Source: DASWZN01 sp963841635 (GTDB taxonomy: Bacteria > Acidobacteriota > Terriglobia > Bryobacterales > Bryobacteraceae). Taken from it: a DNA stretch of 64,000 nucleotides. Positions 18,057-27,556 of this stretch are shown here, one piece after another. The position numbers and the translations under genes are program-made. The stretch covers positions 2,170,001 through 2,234,000 of the forward strand of contig CAWJDO010000002.1 of the NCBI GenBank assembly GCA_963841635.1, given 5' to 3'. A model generated the notes under the pieces. That model was not told where the DNA came from. It was given only the letters and a program-made list of their open reading frames with translations, and made no database searches. How positions within the stretch are numbered: the first letter of the stretch is position 1; each line of letters opens with the position of its first letter.

Positions 18057-19499
18057 CTACCGAATTCCGACCTGTCCCCGCACGCTGTCGATCAGCTTCC
18101 TGGAGTCGTAGCCGGTACCGGATTTGAACACCGTCTCGACGTTCTCGATATCGTCGATTCGCTTCGAGGGATCGCCTTTGATCAACACGAGGTCGGCCTG
18201 CTTGCCCGGCGCCAGGGTTCCAATTCGATCCTGCTGTCCGAGGTAGAGGGCGCCGTTCCCGGTGGCGATTTGAATGGCCTCGACCGGAGTGAAACCGGCT
18301 TCCACCAGCAGCTCAACCTCGCGTTGATCGCCGAAGCCCGGCAGGACGCCGCCGTTTCCGGTTGGATCGGGGCCGGCGAGCAGCAGCCCTCCGGCTTTGA
18401 CGAACGCCACCTCGAAATCCATCTCTTTGCGCATCTGCGCCCCTCGGGGCGAATCCAGGGCCACCTTCGCCCGCATGGTGAGGTAGCTTCGCGCCGATTC
18501 GGCCGACATGGCATTCAGGGTCCGCTGTGCGAGCGCGGGTCGGCCCGGCACGCCGGCTTCGAAGACGGGCAATGTCGAAGTTACCGCGACGTGGTGCGAC
18601 ACCAGGCTTCGAATCAGCTCCTGCACCGCGGGTCCATTCACGTCCTGTGTCGCCCAACTCGCGAGGCCTGTTGCCGGGCAGGCGTCCGGTTTCTTGTCCG
18701 CTACGAATTCGGTGTCGGCAAAGACCGGGCCGTGCTCGAAATCGTCGATGCCCAGCGCGATCGCTTCCGGCCAGGTCACCGAACAGAGATGCCCGGTCAG
18801 TTTCAGCTTGTGCGCGTGCGCCCGCTCGATCGCGGCGGCGAGCTCATCACGGGTGATGTTCATGTAGGCCTTGAAGGAGGTCATGCCCTGCGCGGCCCAG
18901 TAGTCCACCATACGTTTCGCATCGTCCGGTCCGGCGAGTTCGTGCATCTGCGCAAAGAGCGTGGGCGCGCCTTCGAGGTACGGCGCGGTGACGTCGATGG
19001 CCGGGCCGGGCATGAGGTTCCGATCGATGCGGCGCTTGACCTTCAGGTCGCTGTATGGCTCCACGCTGCCGGTAGTGCGCATGGTGGTTACGCCACAGGC
19101 CAGATAGAGGCGTGGCGCCGTGAAAGCGATCTCGGCGACGAACAGGCCGGGCTCGCCGATCTTTCCGTCGGCCGACTGCACGGCGAAGGAGGCGGTGTAG
19201 AACAGGTGGTCGTGCATTCCGACAAGACCGGGGACGACGGTGTAGCCGGAGCGATCCATACGTTCCGCACCCTGCGGAATCTGGGCGGACGCGGCGGGGC
19301 CGATGGATTGGATTCTCCCGTTCGCGATGACGATCGACTGGTCATCCTTCGCCGGTGCGCCGGTTCCATCGATGACGCGGACGTGGTCGAGGACGAAGAC
19401 CGGTGTGTTGACGGTTACGAAGCCGGCGACGTCGCTCGGTTGGGTTTGGGCGACGGCGGTGGCGACGAGCAGAAACGCGAACAGCAATGGGAGACGCAT
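18057..19499 (-). CDS. Secreted amidohydrolase-family protein
   Basis: The 480-aa protein has a signal peptide of about 17 residues (LLFAFLLVATAVAQ). The metal site begins with VVPGLVGMHDHLF near residue 100 (HxH), followed by KAYMNITRDEL near 210, HLCSVTWPEA near 235, and GPDPTGNGG near 385 as the last aspartate motif. The C-terminal GTLAPGKQADLVLIKGDP strand closes the composite beta domain. It hydrolyses an amide or related bond of an unknown substrate outside the cytoplasm. It stands alone and is divergent from the carboxylesterase. Confidence 0.85.
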   Translation of the reverse strand: MRLPLLFAFLLVATAVAQTQPSDVAGFVTVNTPVFVLDHVRVIDGTGAPAKDDQSIVIANGRIQSIGPAASAQIPQGAERMDRSGYTVVPGLVGMHDHLFYTASFAVQSADGKIGEPGLFVAEIAFTAPRLYLACGVTTMRTTGSVEPYSDLKVKRRIDRNLMPGPAIDVTAPYLEGAPTLFAQMHELAGPDDAKRMVDYWAAQGMTSFKAYMNITRDELAAAIERAHAHKLKLTGHLCSVTWPEAIALGIDDFEHGPVFADTEFVADKKPDACPATGLASWATQDVNGPAVQELIRSLVSHHVAVTSTLPVFEAGVPGRPALAQRTLNAMSAESARSYLTMRAKVALDSPRGAQMRKEMDFEVAFVKAGGLLLAGPDPTGNGGVLPGFGDQREVELLVEAGFTPVEAIQIATGNGALYLGQQDRIGTLAPGKQADLVLIKGDPSKRIDDIENVETVFKSGTGYDSRKLIDSVRGQVGIR

Positions 19500-19610
19500 A
19501 GCCTTTGGTGCCAGTATACTTCGGTCGGTCGGCGCTTCCGGATTCCCACGCTGAAGCGTGCGCCACCGAACGCCCCGCGCTACTCTACAAGGAGTCCACT
19601 AGGAGGCACC

Positions 19611-21191
19611 GTGAGGCGATTCGCATTCGTGATCATGCTGGCGCTGCCGCTGGCGGCGGCCGACCAGGTCCCGACCGACAAGGGCGTGGTCGAGGGAACG
19701 GTCAGCAAGGATCATCCCAGGATTCACATCTTCAAGGGCATTCCCTACGCCGCGCCGCCCGTGGGCGCGCTGCGGTGGAAGGCCCCCCAGCCAGCCGCGA
19801 GCTGGACCGGCGTACGCAAAGCGACTGAGTTCGGCTCTCGCTGCATGCAGGGGCACATCTACAGCGACATGATCTTTCGCGACCCCGGGCCGAGCGAGGA
19901 CTGCCTGTACTTGAACGTGTGGACGCCGGCGGAGTTCACGAGCAAGGGCCAAATGACGATCGACGGAGGCAGCCTCCTGCCGCCGCTCCCGGTGATGGTG
20001 TGGATCTATGGCGGCGGCTACTCCGCCGGCGCGGCGTCTGAACCGCGGCAGGATGGCGAGAACCTGGCCAGGAAGGACGTGGTCGTGGTGAGTATGAACT
20101 ACCGCCTCGGCGTGTTCGGCTTCTTCGTCCATCCCGAGCTGGCCAAGGAATCGGGCCACGGCTCGTCCGGCAACTACGGCCTGATGGACCAGACGGCGGC
20201 CCTCCAATGGGTCCAGAAGAACATTGCCGCCTTCGGCGGTGACCCCAACAACGTGACCATCTTCGGCGAGTCGGCGGGATCCTTCTCCGTCAGCGCGCAG
20301 ATGGCGTCGCCGCTGGCCCAGGGCCTGTTCCAACGCGCCATCGGCGAGAGCGGCGCTTTCTTCAGCACCACGCTTGGCCTGAAGCCGCTCGCCAAGGCCG
20401 AAGAGGACGACGCCAAGTTCGCCGAGGCGGTGGGCGCTCCCACCCTCGAGGCACTGCGGGCGAAGCCGGCGGACGAACTGCTGCAGGCCGCTCTTAAGCA
20501 CGGTGGGGGCGGGGTCCGTTTCGCGCCTGACGTCGACGGCTGGTTCTTTCCCGAGACCGCCTGGGCCACCTACGCCGCCGGGAAGCAGAGCCACGTCCCG
20601 CTTCTGGCCGGATGGAACGCCGACGAGGGCACCGCCCGGGCCATTTTCAAGAGCGACGCGGCGACCGCCGCGAACTTCGCCAAACGCGCGAAGGAGTTGT
20701 ACGGCGACAAGGCCGACGCTTTCCTGAAGCTCTACCCGGCGGCCACCGACCAGCAGGCCGAGCGCTCCGCGCAGGACCTGGCCGGCGATCAGTTCATCGG
20801 CTTCTCCACCTGGAAATGGCTCGAGATGCAGGCCGCCACCGGCAAGTCTCCGGAGTACCGGTATGAGTTCGACGATGCGCCGCCTGCCCCGGCCGGTGGC
20901 GTCGCTCGCGGCGCTTACCACTCGGCTGAAATCGAGTTCGTCTTCGGGGTGCTGGCCTCGAAAGACCTTCCCTGGCGGCCGGAGGACTTCAAGCTCTCGG
21001 ACCTGATGTCCACCTATTGGAGCAACTTCGCCAAGACCGGCGATCCTAACGGACCGGGCCTGCCCAAGTGGCCGATTTACGGCGCCGGGGACGGGTACCA
21101 GGTGATGCACCTCAGCGCCACGCCAGGCGCGGCGGCCGACGTGCATCGAGGGCGCTACGAATTCCTGGACGGGCTCATGTCCTGGAAGTAG
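19611..21191 (+). CDS. Secreted carboxylesterase, type B (alpha/beta hydrolase)
   Basis: I start at GTG 19611 because AGGAGG lies four bases upstream (19601-19606) and a signal peptide (FVIMLALPLAAA) follows. The 526-aa protein has IPYAAPPVG near residue 46, the EDCLYLNVW block, oxyanion-hole GGGYSAG, nucleophile Ser221 in FGESAGSFS, the acid in NADEGTAR and the histidine in GAYHSAEIEFVF. All triad residues are present. It should hydrolyse esters in the periplasm or outside. The in-frame coding extension upstream to 18270 is an artefact lying across the opposite-strand amidohydrolase. Confidence 0.9.
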   Translation: MRRFAFVIMLALPLAAADQVPTDKGVVEGTVSKDHPRIHIFKGIPYAAPPVGALRWKAPQPAASWTGVRKATEFGSRCMQGHIYSDMIFRDPGPSEDCLYLNVWTPAEFTSKGQMTIDGGSLLPPLPVMVWIYGGGYSAGAASEPRQDGENLARKDVVVVSMNYRLGVFGFFVHPELAKESGHGSSGNYGLMDQTAALQWVQKNIAAFGGDPNNVTIFGESAGSFSVSAQMASPLAQGLFQRAIGESGAFFSTTLGLKPLAKAEEDDAKFAEAVGAPTLEALRAKPADELLQAALKHGGGGVRFAPDVDGWFFPETAWATYAAGKQSHVPLLAGWNADEGTARAIFKSDAATAANFAKRAKELYGDKADAFLKLYPAATDQQAERSAQDLAGDQFIGFSTWKWLEMQAATGKSPEYRYEFDDAPPAPAGGVARGAYHSAEIEFVFGVLASKDLPWRPEDFKLSDLMSTYWSNFAKTGDPNGPGLPKWPIYGAGDGYQVMHLSATPGAAADVHRGRYEFLDGLMSWK

Positions 21192-21257
21192 GGGACGGCC
21201 AAAGCATTACATCCGTTTCGTCCGCTTGCTGACGCGCGCGGTTCCGTGCTGGCACCG

Positions 21258-21282
21258 AACCGCGACCGTAAGGGAGCGGACC
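21258..21282 (+). repeat. Family B palindromic repeat, copy 2
   Basis: Carries AACCGCGACCGTAAGGGAGC, the family B core, in the 258-bp gap between the carboxylesterase and the permease. Confidence 0.65.
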
Positions 21283-21297
21283 TGGCGGTCGAGGCAC

Positions 21298-21378
21298 TAG
21301 CCGCCGATGAACGCGCGACTGAACGCCGATAACTCATTAGGTTGCCTATCGGCATTTATCGGCGTTCATCGGCGGCTA
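21298..21378 (+). repeat. Long inverted repeat with perfect 17-bp arms
   Basis: The arms at 21298-21314 (TAGCCGCCGATGAACGC) and 21362-21378 are exact reverse complements. A second pairing, GAACGCCGATAA (21321-21332) with 21356-21367, competes with the outer stem. It is not a terminator by shape (no T-run) and may be a small palindromic mobile unit. Confidence 0.75.
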
Positions 21379-21449
21379 ATAGTTGCCTTTTCCGTTTCTG
21401 CGTGCGAACGGTTTTGCACTATGGTACGTAGAACTATTCAGGAGCCGTG

Positions 21450-23873
21450 ATGAGCACCTGGACCGACGTACGCTACTCTCTCCGCGCCTTGCGGCGCGAA
21501 CCGGGCTTTGCCGCCGCCGCGATTCTGACGGTGGCGCTGGGCGTGGGAGCCAACACCGCGATCTTTTCGATCGTCAACGGGGTTCTGTTGCGGCCCCTGC
21601 CGTACGCGGCTCCGGAGCGGCTGGTCGCGTTGCGCGAGGTGGTGCCGGCCTTCGCCAAGATGTATCCTACCCTGCCCGTGAGCGCGCGCCACTTCGTCGA
21701 GTGGCGGGCTCGCGCCAAGTCCTTCGAACGGATCTCGGCCATGGACCCGACCACCACGACTCTCGGCGACGGCCAGGCCGAGCAACTCGACGCCATGCGC
21801 GTCTCGGCCGATGTCTTCCGGACGCTAGGCGTCCAGGCGGCGCTAGGGCGGACGTTCGCGGACGGCGAGGACCAGGAAGGCCACAACGGCGTGGCAGTCA
21901 TCACGGATTCCCTGTGGCGGCGCCGGTTCCATGCCGATCCCCGCATCGTGGGGCAGACCATCCATCTGGATAGCCGCGCGGTAACGGTCGCCGGAATCCT
22001 GCCGTCGTGGTTCGAATTCCCCAGTCTGCAGATCATGGAGACGGCGAAACCCACCACCGTGCGTCCGGAAGTGTTTCTCCCGGCAGTCTTTCGGAAGGAC
22101 GAACTGGACCAGTTGATGGGCATGTTCAACTACAGCGTCATTGCCCGCCTGAAGCCGGGGGTTCCGGCGGCGCGCGCCAGGGCGGAACTGGACGTGATCG
22201 CCGCGCAACTGGTGAAGCAATCGGGCGAGAAGCTGGAACTGCGCGCGGAGGCGGCTCCGCTGCTCGACTACATGACCGGCAGGTCGCGGCGCGGCCTGCT
22301 GGTGCTGCTGGGCGCGGTGGGCTCGGTGCTGCTCATCGTGTGCGTCAACCTGGCCAACCTGATGCTGGCTCGGGCCGAGCGTCAGAACAGGGAAGCCGCC
22401 ATACGGACGGCGGTCGGGGCCAGTCCCGCCCGCCTGCTGCGGCAGGCCTTCACGCAGGCGCTGGTGATCGCCCTGTTGGGCGGTGCGCTGGGTGTGGGCG
22501 TGGCGTCGGCCGGACTGGGGGCGCTCGTCCGCAGCGCTCCTGCCGATATTCCCAGGCTTGCCGAGGTGCACCTGGATCTGCGCGTGCTCCTTTTCGCGCT
22601 GGGCATCACCACGCTGGCCGGCCTGTTGTTCGGCCTGGCGCCGGCATGGCACGCCGCGCGGACCGATCCGCAAACCGCGCTCCGTGGCAGCGGACGGATG
22701 GTGACCAGCGGCTCCGGCGGCCTGCGGCTGAGGAGCGTGCTGGTGGCTGCGGAAGTGGGCCTGAGCGGCGTACTGCTGGTTACCGGCGCGCTGCTGATGA
22801 CCAGCTTCCTGCGCATAATACGTTCCGAAAAGGGCTTCCGCGCGCCCGCGGTGCTATCCGCGCAAATTCAGATTCCGCGCGTGAAATATACGGACGACGC
22901 GCAGAGCAACCAGTTCTACCGGCGTCTGCTGGCCAGACTGTCGGCCCAGCCGGGCGTGCTTTCGGCGGGGATCGGGACGCAACTGCCGCTCCAGGGCGAG
23001 ACCTGGATCGACAGCGTTTCGCTGCCCGGCGATCAGCGGCCGACCTGGCAGCAGCCCACCACCAATGTGCGCTTCATCAGCCCGGACTACCTGCGTACCA
23101 TGGGCATTCCGCTGCGGGCGGGACGGCCTTTCAACGACAACGACCCGGTCAGCGCCGTCATCGTTTCCGAAAGCCTGGCACGCCTGCTATGGCACGGACA
23201 GGACCCGCTGGGTCGGAAGCTGATGGATGGCGAAAAGGCGCGCGAGGTGATCGGCGTGGCTGGCGACGCGCGCGCCGAGCCGAACAAGGCAGCCGTGCCT
23301 ACGCTCTACCGGCCCTATTGGGACTGGGCTCCGCGGCGCGTGAGGGTGGTGGTGCGGGCGGCCGGCGATCCGCGCTCGGTCGCGGGCGCGTTGCGGGCGG
23401 CGGTGCGCGGCGTGGATTCCGAGGTGCCGCTGGCCGAGGTCCGGACCATGCAGGAGGTGCTGGAGCAATCGGTCGCCGAGCGGCGTTTCCAGATGCTGCT
23501 GGCGGCCGCTTTTGCGGCCACGGCGCTGCTGCTGACCAGCCTGGGAATCTACGGCGTTGTCTCCTACTCGGTGGCGCGGCGAACCAATGAAATCGGCATC
23601 CGCATCGCCCTGGGCGCGCAGGCTCACGATGTTTACGGAATGGTGCTGCGACAGGCCATGACGCCGGTGGTCGCGGGCCTGGTGGCGGGGCTGGCAGGCG
23701 CCGTGGCGGCCGGCACACTGCTCGCCAGCCTGCTCTACGAGGTGCGTCCGAACGATCCGGCCACCATAGCCGCCGTGGCTGTGGTGCTGGCCGCGGTGGG
23801 ACTGGCGGCATCGTTCACGCCGGCCCGCCGCGCTCTGCGCGCCGACCCCGTGGCGGCGCTGCGGCAGGAGTAG
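21450..23873 (+). CDS. Orphan MacB/FtsX-type ABC permease (acidobacterial duplicated permease type)
   Basis: The 807-aa protein starts at ATG 21450 behind AGGAG. DVRYSLRALRREPGFAAAA then VALGVGANTAIFSIVNGVLL is the standard N-terminus of this permease type. MacB-like periplasmic domains follow (residues 60-260 and 470-660), each followed by an FtsX membrane block (near 285-410 and 690-800). The second ends GLAASFTPARRALRADPVAALR. So it is a fused double permease with about eight membrane helices. No ATPase gene lies nearby, as usual for this group, which probably shares a remote ATPase. Export of a peptide, lipoprotein or drug is likely but not shown. Confidence 0.88.
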   Translation: MSTWTDVRYSLRALRREPGFAAAAILTVALGVGANTAIFSIVNGVLLRPLPYAAPERLVALREVVPAFAKMYPTLPVSARHFVEWRARAKSFERISAMDPTTTTLGDGQAEQLDAMRVSADVFRTLGVQAALGRTFADGEDQEGHNGVAVITDSLWRRRFHADPRIVGQTIHLDSRAVTVAGILPSWFEFPSLQIMETAKPTTVRPEVFLPAVFRKDELDQLMGMFNYSVIARLKPGVPAARARAELDVIAAQLVKQSGEKLELRAEAAPLLDYMTGRSRRGLLVLLGAVGSVLLIVCVNLANLMLARAERQNREAAIRTAVGASPARLLRQAFTQALVIALLGGALGVGVASAGLGALVRSAPADIPRLAEVHLDLRVLLFALGITTLAGLLFGLAPAWHAARTDPQTALRGSGRMVTSGSGGLRLRSVLVAAEVGLSGVLLVTGALLMTSFLRIIRSEKGFRAPAVLSAQIQIPRVKYTDDAQSNQFYRRLLARLSAQPGVLSAGIGTQLPLQGETWIDSVSLPGDQRPTWQQPTTNVRFISPDYLRTMGIPLRAGRPFNDNDPVSAVIVSESLARLLWHGQDPLGRKLMDGEKAREVIGVAGDARAEPNKAAVPTLYRPYWDWAPRRVRVVVRAAGDPRSVAGALRAAVRGVDSEVPLAEVRTMQEVLEQSVAERRFQMLLAAAFAATALLLTSLGIYGVVSYSVARRTNEIGIRIALGAQAHDVYGMVLRQAMTPVVAGLVAGLAGAVAAGTLLASLLYEVRPNDPATIAAVAVVLAAVGLAASFTPARRALRADPVAALRQE

Positions 23874-24028
23874 GCTCGCGCCCGCGGCGGAAACCTGTAA
23901 GTCGCTTCATCCATCGGCGTTGATCCGCGCTCCGCGGGGGTCTTCGTCTCTCCCGGCTCCAGATTTCGTCTTGATCGCCTCCTGAACTCCCCATGACCGG
24001 TCGATAGGTCCGGTAGGGGGAGACGAAG

Positions 24029-25345
24029 ATGACCCAACCGGTGTTGCGGGTGCTTCAGGCGACGATGCTGTTGGCGGTAATCGGACCCTGGGCGGCCTGG
24101 GCGCAGCAGGATCCACTGCAAGGGCTCAACGAGAAGGTCCGCGAGAAAACGGGCGGCATGTTCGGGTTCACGTTCGAGGAGCGAACCCGCTGGGAAGAGA
24201 AGACCGGAGTGAACTTCGGCAAGGCAGTGAACCAGCAGGATATGCTGAGCCGCCTGCGCATCGGCGCGCGGTTCGATCCCACCGACTGGCTGACCTTTTC
24301 CGCCATGGGGCAGGACGCGCGAGCGCCGTTCTACGGCGCCAAAGCGCCCAACACCATGCGCGAGAGCATGGACCTCCAGGAAGCCTACGTGGAGTTCTTT
24401 GGCCGGCAGAAGACCGGGTTCGGCGCCTCGTTCGGCCGCCAGATGCTCAACTACGGCGAGACTCGGGTTATCGGGATCCCGCAGTGGAGCAACTGCTCTC
24501 GCACCTTTGACAACGCCCGCGTGTACTACCGCACGTCCAAGTCGCGCTTCGAGGTGCTGATGATTTCGCCGGTGAAGATTCTGGCGGATTCCTTCAACAA
24601 ACCGGACCTGGGTGAACGGATCTGGGGTACCTACGACGTCTTCTCCGATCTGTGGCACGGGGCATCCATCGATGCATACGCGTTGCGGCACTCGCAAAAC
24701 AAGATCGGCGGCTGGACCGGTGTGGGCACCCTGGGAACCGACAGCTTTGGCGGCCGCTTATACGGGCGGCTGCCCTATAAGTTCGCGTACAGCCTCGAAG
24801 GCATCGGCCAAACGGGCCACCTGGGTCCCCTTACGCAGCGCGCCTACGCCTGGTTCGCCGGGGCTTCACGCGGCGTGAGCGCACTCAAGCGGCCTCTCAA
24901 TCTCTCGGCCGAGTGTAAGCTGGCTTCGGGCACCAGGCTAGGGGCGCCCCGCAGTGGGACCTACGACCAATTGGTCCCCGCCAATCACGACAAGTTCGGT
25001 CACGAAGACTTGTTTGGGTGGCGCAACCTGAAGACCTTCAAGAGCCTGGAGACGCTGAACCTGAACAAGAGGCTGGCGCTCAACCTGATGTATTCGAACC
25101 ACTGGCTCTACAGTGCGTCCGACTCGCTTTACAACAGCTCTGGCAGCTCGATTGCCATCTCGAAGAAAGGCACCGCGGGCACCCACGTGGGGCAGGAGCT
25201 GGACTCCTTCCTCACCTGCAAGGTGGGCGCGCACCTGTTGGGAGCGGGCTTCGGCCATTTCTTCGCGGGCGAGTTCGTCGAGCACACCACGCCCCATGTC
25301 AACCCGCGGTACTTGTACATCTTCCAGCAGTACTCGTTCAAGTAA
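24029..25345 (+). CDS. Outer-membrane beta-barrel protein, alginate-export (AlgE-like) family
   Basis: The 438-aa protein has a signal peptide of about 25 residues (MLLAVIGPWAAWAQQ) and a GGGGGAG-type ribosome site upstream. FEERTRWEEKTGVNF, then alternating amphipathic strands (RLRIGARFDPTDWLTF; DLQEAYVEFFGRQ; GFGASFGRQMLNYGETRVIG), and a final aromatic Lys (YIFQQYSFK) are typical of the alginate_exp family. Members form porins that pass polyanionic or aromatic compounds across the outer membrane. It heads an operon with a Cache-like secreted protein and a chemoreceptor (12- and 27-bp gaps). Confidence 0.8.
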   Translation: MTQPVLRVLQATMLLAVIGPWAAWAQQDPLQGLNEKVREKTGGMFGFTFEERTRWEEKTGVNFGKAVNQQDMLSRLRIGARFDPTDWLTFSAMGQDARAPFYGAKAPNTMRESMDLQEAYVEFFGRQKTGFGASFGRQMLNYGETRVIGIPQWSNCSRTFDNARVYYRTSKSRFEVLMISPVKILADSFNKPDLGERIWGTYDVFSDLWHGASIDAYALRHSQNKIGGWTGVGTLGTDSFGGRLYGRLPYKFAYSLEGIGQTGHLGPLTQRAYAWFAGASRGVSALKRPLNLSAECKLASGTRLGAPRSGTYDQLVPANHDKFGHEDLFGWRNLKTFKSLETLNLNKRLALNLMYSNHWLYSASDSLYNSSGSSIAISKKGTAGTHVGQELDSFLTCKVGAHLLGAGFGHFFAGEFVEHTTPHVNPRYLYIFQQYSFK

Positions 25346-25357
25346 GGGAGAACAGGC

Positions 25358-25909
25358 ATGCCGATTTCTCGGAATTCGATCGTAGGAGCCGCGTTTGCCT
25401 TCGGGCTGCTGGCAGCCGCCGGCTACGGCCAGACGCTGGCGCCTGAGGTTCAGGCCAAGGTGCAGGCCAAAGCGAAACAGCTCAGCAACTGGAGCACGGA
25501 CCCGGTGATCGTCGAGGCGGTCAAGGCGCACAACGCCAATCCGCCCGCGGAGTACCGGGACATGACGCAAGAGAAGTGGAAGGGCCTCAGCGTACTCGAT
25601 CCGTCCGTGCGCGCGTTCAGCAAGGGCCCGCTCGGCCAGCACCTGAAGGCGAAGCAGGATCCCCAGATCACCGAGTGCTTCGTCTCCGGCGCCGATGGGG
25701 CCAAGGTTGCCTTTCTGGCCAAGACGACATTCTGGAGTCACAAGGACAAGGACAAGCACGAGGTGCCGATGGCGGGCAAGGTCTACATCGGACCGGCTCA
25801 ACTCGACGACTCGACTGGTCTGTTAGAGGTGCAGGTAGGACTGCCGGTGCTTGACGGGGGGAAGCCCATCGGGTCGATTGTGATCGGCCTGGGAGTGGCG
25901 AAGCTCTAG
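25358..25909 (+). CDS. Secreted single Cache/PDC-like sensor domain
   Basis: The 183-aa protein has a signal peptide (AFAFGLLAAAGYG) and no membrane helix after it. VIVEAVKAHNANPPAEYRDMTQEKWKG opens the domain, and IYVGPAQ-type strands with the closing DGGKPIGSIVIGLGV hairpin match the extracellular Cache/PDC fold of chemoreceptors and kinases. As a free domain it may bind a ligand and present it to the chemoreceptor encoded 27 bp downstream. It follows the porin gene by 12 bp. A name beyond Cache-like cannot be given. Confidence 0.7.
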   Translation: MPISRNSIVGAAFAFGLLAAAGYGQTLAPEVQAKVQAKAKQLSNWSTDPVIVEAVKAHNANPPAEYRDMTQEKWKGLSVLDPSVRAFSKGPLGQHLKAKQDPQITECFVSGADGAKVAFLAKTTFWSHKDKDKHEVPMAGKVYIGPAQLDDSTGLLEVQVGLPVLDGGKPIGSIVIGLGVAKL

Positions 25910-25936
25910 CTGGGTCCGGCGCGCGGACGGAGAACC

Positions 25937-27331
25937 ATGACGATCTCACGACAGCTCGGAGTTGTAGTCGCCGCGTTTGCGGCTGCCATGCCCGCCGCCG
26001 TGCTCTGCCTGTCCTACTCGCTATCGGAAGCCGCGGCGGACGCAAAGCGGGCGTCCGTCGAAGGCAACCACCAGACGGATGCTTTGTTCGCCTTGGTGGA
26101 CACGGTGTGCCGGGTCCAGGGGGCTGCCCAGCACCTGGTTCGCGAGAAAGACCCGGATGTGATGGAGAAGCTGATCGAGCAGGACAAAGCGCTCACCAAG
26201 ACGGCGCAGGAGCGGATGCGCGAGGCGGGAGTGGAGACGGGCGATGTGGCGTCCGCCTTTTCCGCGCTGCTGGCCGGCAACCGGGACAGCGCCGAGATGG
26301 TGCTTCGCGGCGACTATGCCTTGGCGCAGGAAGCTCTGCTTGAACGCTCCGGTCCCGCCTTCGACCGGCTGATCGGGTCCATTGGAGAGCTTCAGGCAGC
26401 CGCCAACCGGGCCGAGGACGCAGCCGCTTCCGCAGCGGAGGTGCGTGCCAAACGCGCGCAATTCACCATCCTGGCGTTGACGGCGATCGTGATCGTGGGG
26501 CTGGCCTTTTTTGCGGTTGTGGTGTTGCGAAGGGTGAACGCCAGTCTGCGCGGCGCGGCGAGGGCTCTCAGCCTGGCTGCCAGCGGCACCGCGGCCGCGG
26601 CCGCCCAGATCACTTCATCGTCGCAGGCGCTCGCCCAAGGCGCATCGGAGCAGGCTGCCTCGCTCGAACAAACCTCGGCATCGAGCGAGGAGGTCGGCTC
26701 TATGACCCGCCATAACGCCGAGAATTCCAGGCTTGCGGCCGAGAAGGTCGGGCAGGCGGCCTTGCGCGTGGCCGAGGCCAACGCCAGGCTGGAGCAGATG
26801 GTCGCGTCCATGAATGAGATCAACGCGGCCAGCGACAAAGTGGCGAGAATCATCAAGACCATAGACGAGATTGCATTCCAGACGAACCTGCTGGCGCTGA
26901 ACGCTTCGGTGGAGGCGGCGCGCGCCGGGGAGGCGGGGCAGGGGTTCTCGGTGGTCGCCGACGAAGTCCGGAATCTGGCCCGGCGCTGCGCGCAAGCCGC
27001 CGCCGAGACCGGGGCGCTGATCGAGGAGTCCGTGGCGAAGTCGAACGCGGGCAAGACTAGGCTCGCGCAGGTTGACGACGCCGTTCACTCCATCACGAGC
27101 AGCGCGGGACAAGCCAAAGCCCTGGTGGACGAGATCAGCGTGAGCAGCGCCGAGCAGGCGCGTGGACTCGAACAGGTGACCAGGGCCATTGCGGAGATGC
27201 AGCGGGTTACGCAGACCTCCGCGGCGCATGCAGAGGAAAGCGCCGCGGCCTGCCAGGAGCTGCACTCGCTGGCGAGGTCCATGGAGACGCTGGTGGCCGA
27301 CCTGCGGTGTCTGGTCGGCGGCGCCGGCTAG
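25937..27331 (+). CDS. Methyl-accepting chemotaxis protein
   Basis: The 464-aa receptor has two membrane helices, near residues 7-28 and 175-198. Between them is a four-helix-bundle-type periplasmic domain. The cytoplasmic part carries the conserved hairpin tip IDEIAFQTNLLALNASVEAA and VVADEVRNLARRCA. After the second membrane helix the chain goes almost directly into the signalling helices, so a HAMP domain is not evident. It should report to CheA/CheW at the cell pole or in the cytoplasm. It is the last gene of the porin / Cache-like / receptor operon, followed directly by a family A repeat. Confidence 0.9.
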   Translation: MTISRQLGVVVAAFAAAMPAAVLCLSYSLSEAAADAKRASVEGNHQTDALFALVDTVCRVQGAAQHLVREKDPDVMEKLIEQDKALTKTAQERMREAGVETGDVASAFSALLAGNRDSAEMVLRGDYALAQEALLERSGPAFDRLIGSIGELQAAANRAEDAAASAAEVRAKRAQFTILALTAIVIVGLAFFAVVVLRRVNASLRGAARALSLAASGTAAAAAQITSSSQALAQGASEQAASLEQTSASSEEVGSMTRHNAENSRLAAEKVGQAALRVAEANARLEQMVASMNEINAASDKVARIIKTIDEIAFQTNLLALNASVEAARAGEAGQGFSVVADEVRNLARRCAQAAAETGALIEESVAKSNAGKTRLAQVDDAVHSITSSAGQAKALVDEISVSSAEQARGLEQVTRAIAEMQRVTQTSAAHAEESAAACQELHSLARSMETLVADLRCLVGGAG

Positions 27332-27446
27332 CGTAGTATTGGCGGCAAACCCGGGACTGGCTCGAATTTCGCCCCACTTGCGAAATTCGTGCCTGTCCCA
27401 CCCCTGGCCTTCTGTCGGTCACACTGCTCGAGATTTGCGACGCGCC
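27332..27446 (+). repeat. Family A palindromic intergenic repeat, copy 2
   Basis: The core hairpin is at 27353-27399, and the right end TTTGCGACGCGC ends near 27446. It begins directly behind the chemoreceptor stop. Confidence 0.85.
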
Positions 27447-27556
27447 AGCTAGCGGGCCGGCCTCGAGCAGCCCCCCCCAGGTCCAGCCGGCCCTCCACAA
27501 CGTCCCACCACAACGATGGGCCGCGCCTCTTTGCTATCCTCCATCCAGGTGGACAC

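Noticed and set aside
18270..19610. A long plus-strand open frame running into the carboxylesterase gene
   Set aside because: It lies across the intact amidohydrolase gene on the other strand, lacks any family motif, and the AGGAGG site plus signal peptide at 19611 mark the true start.
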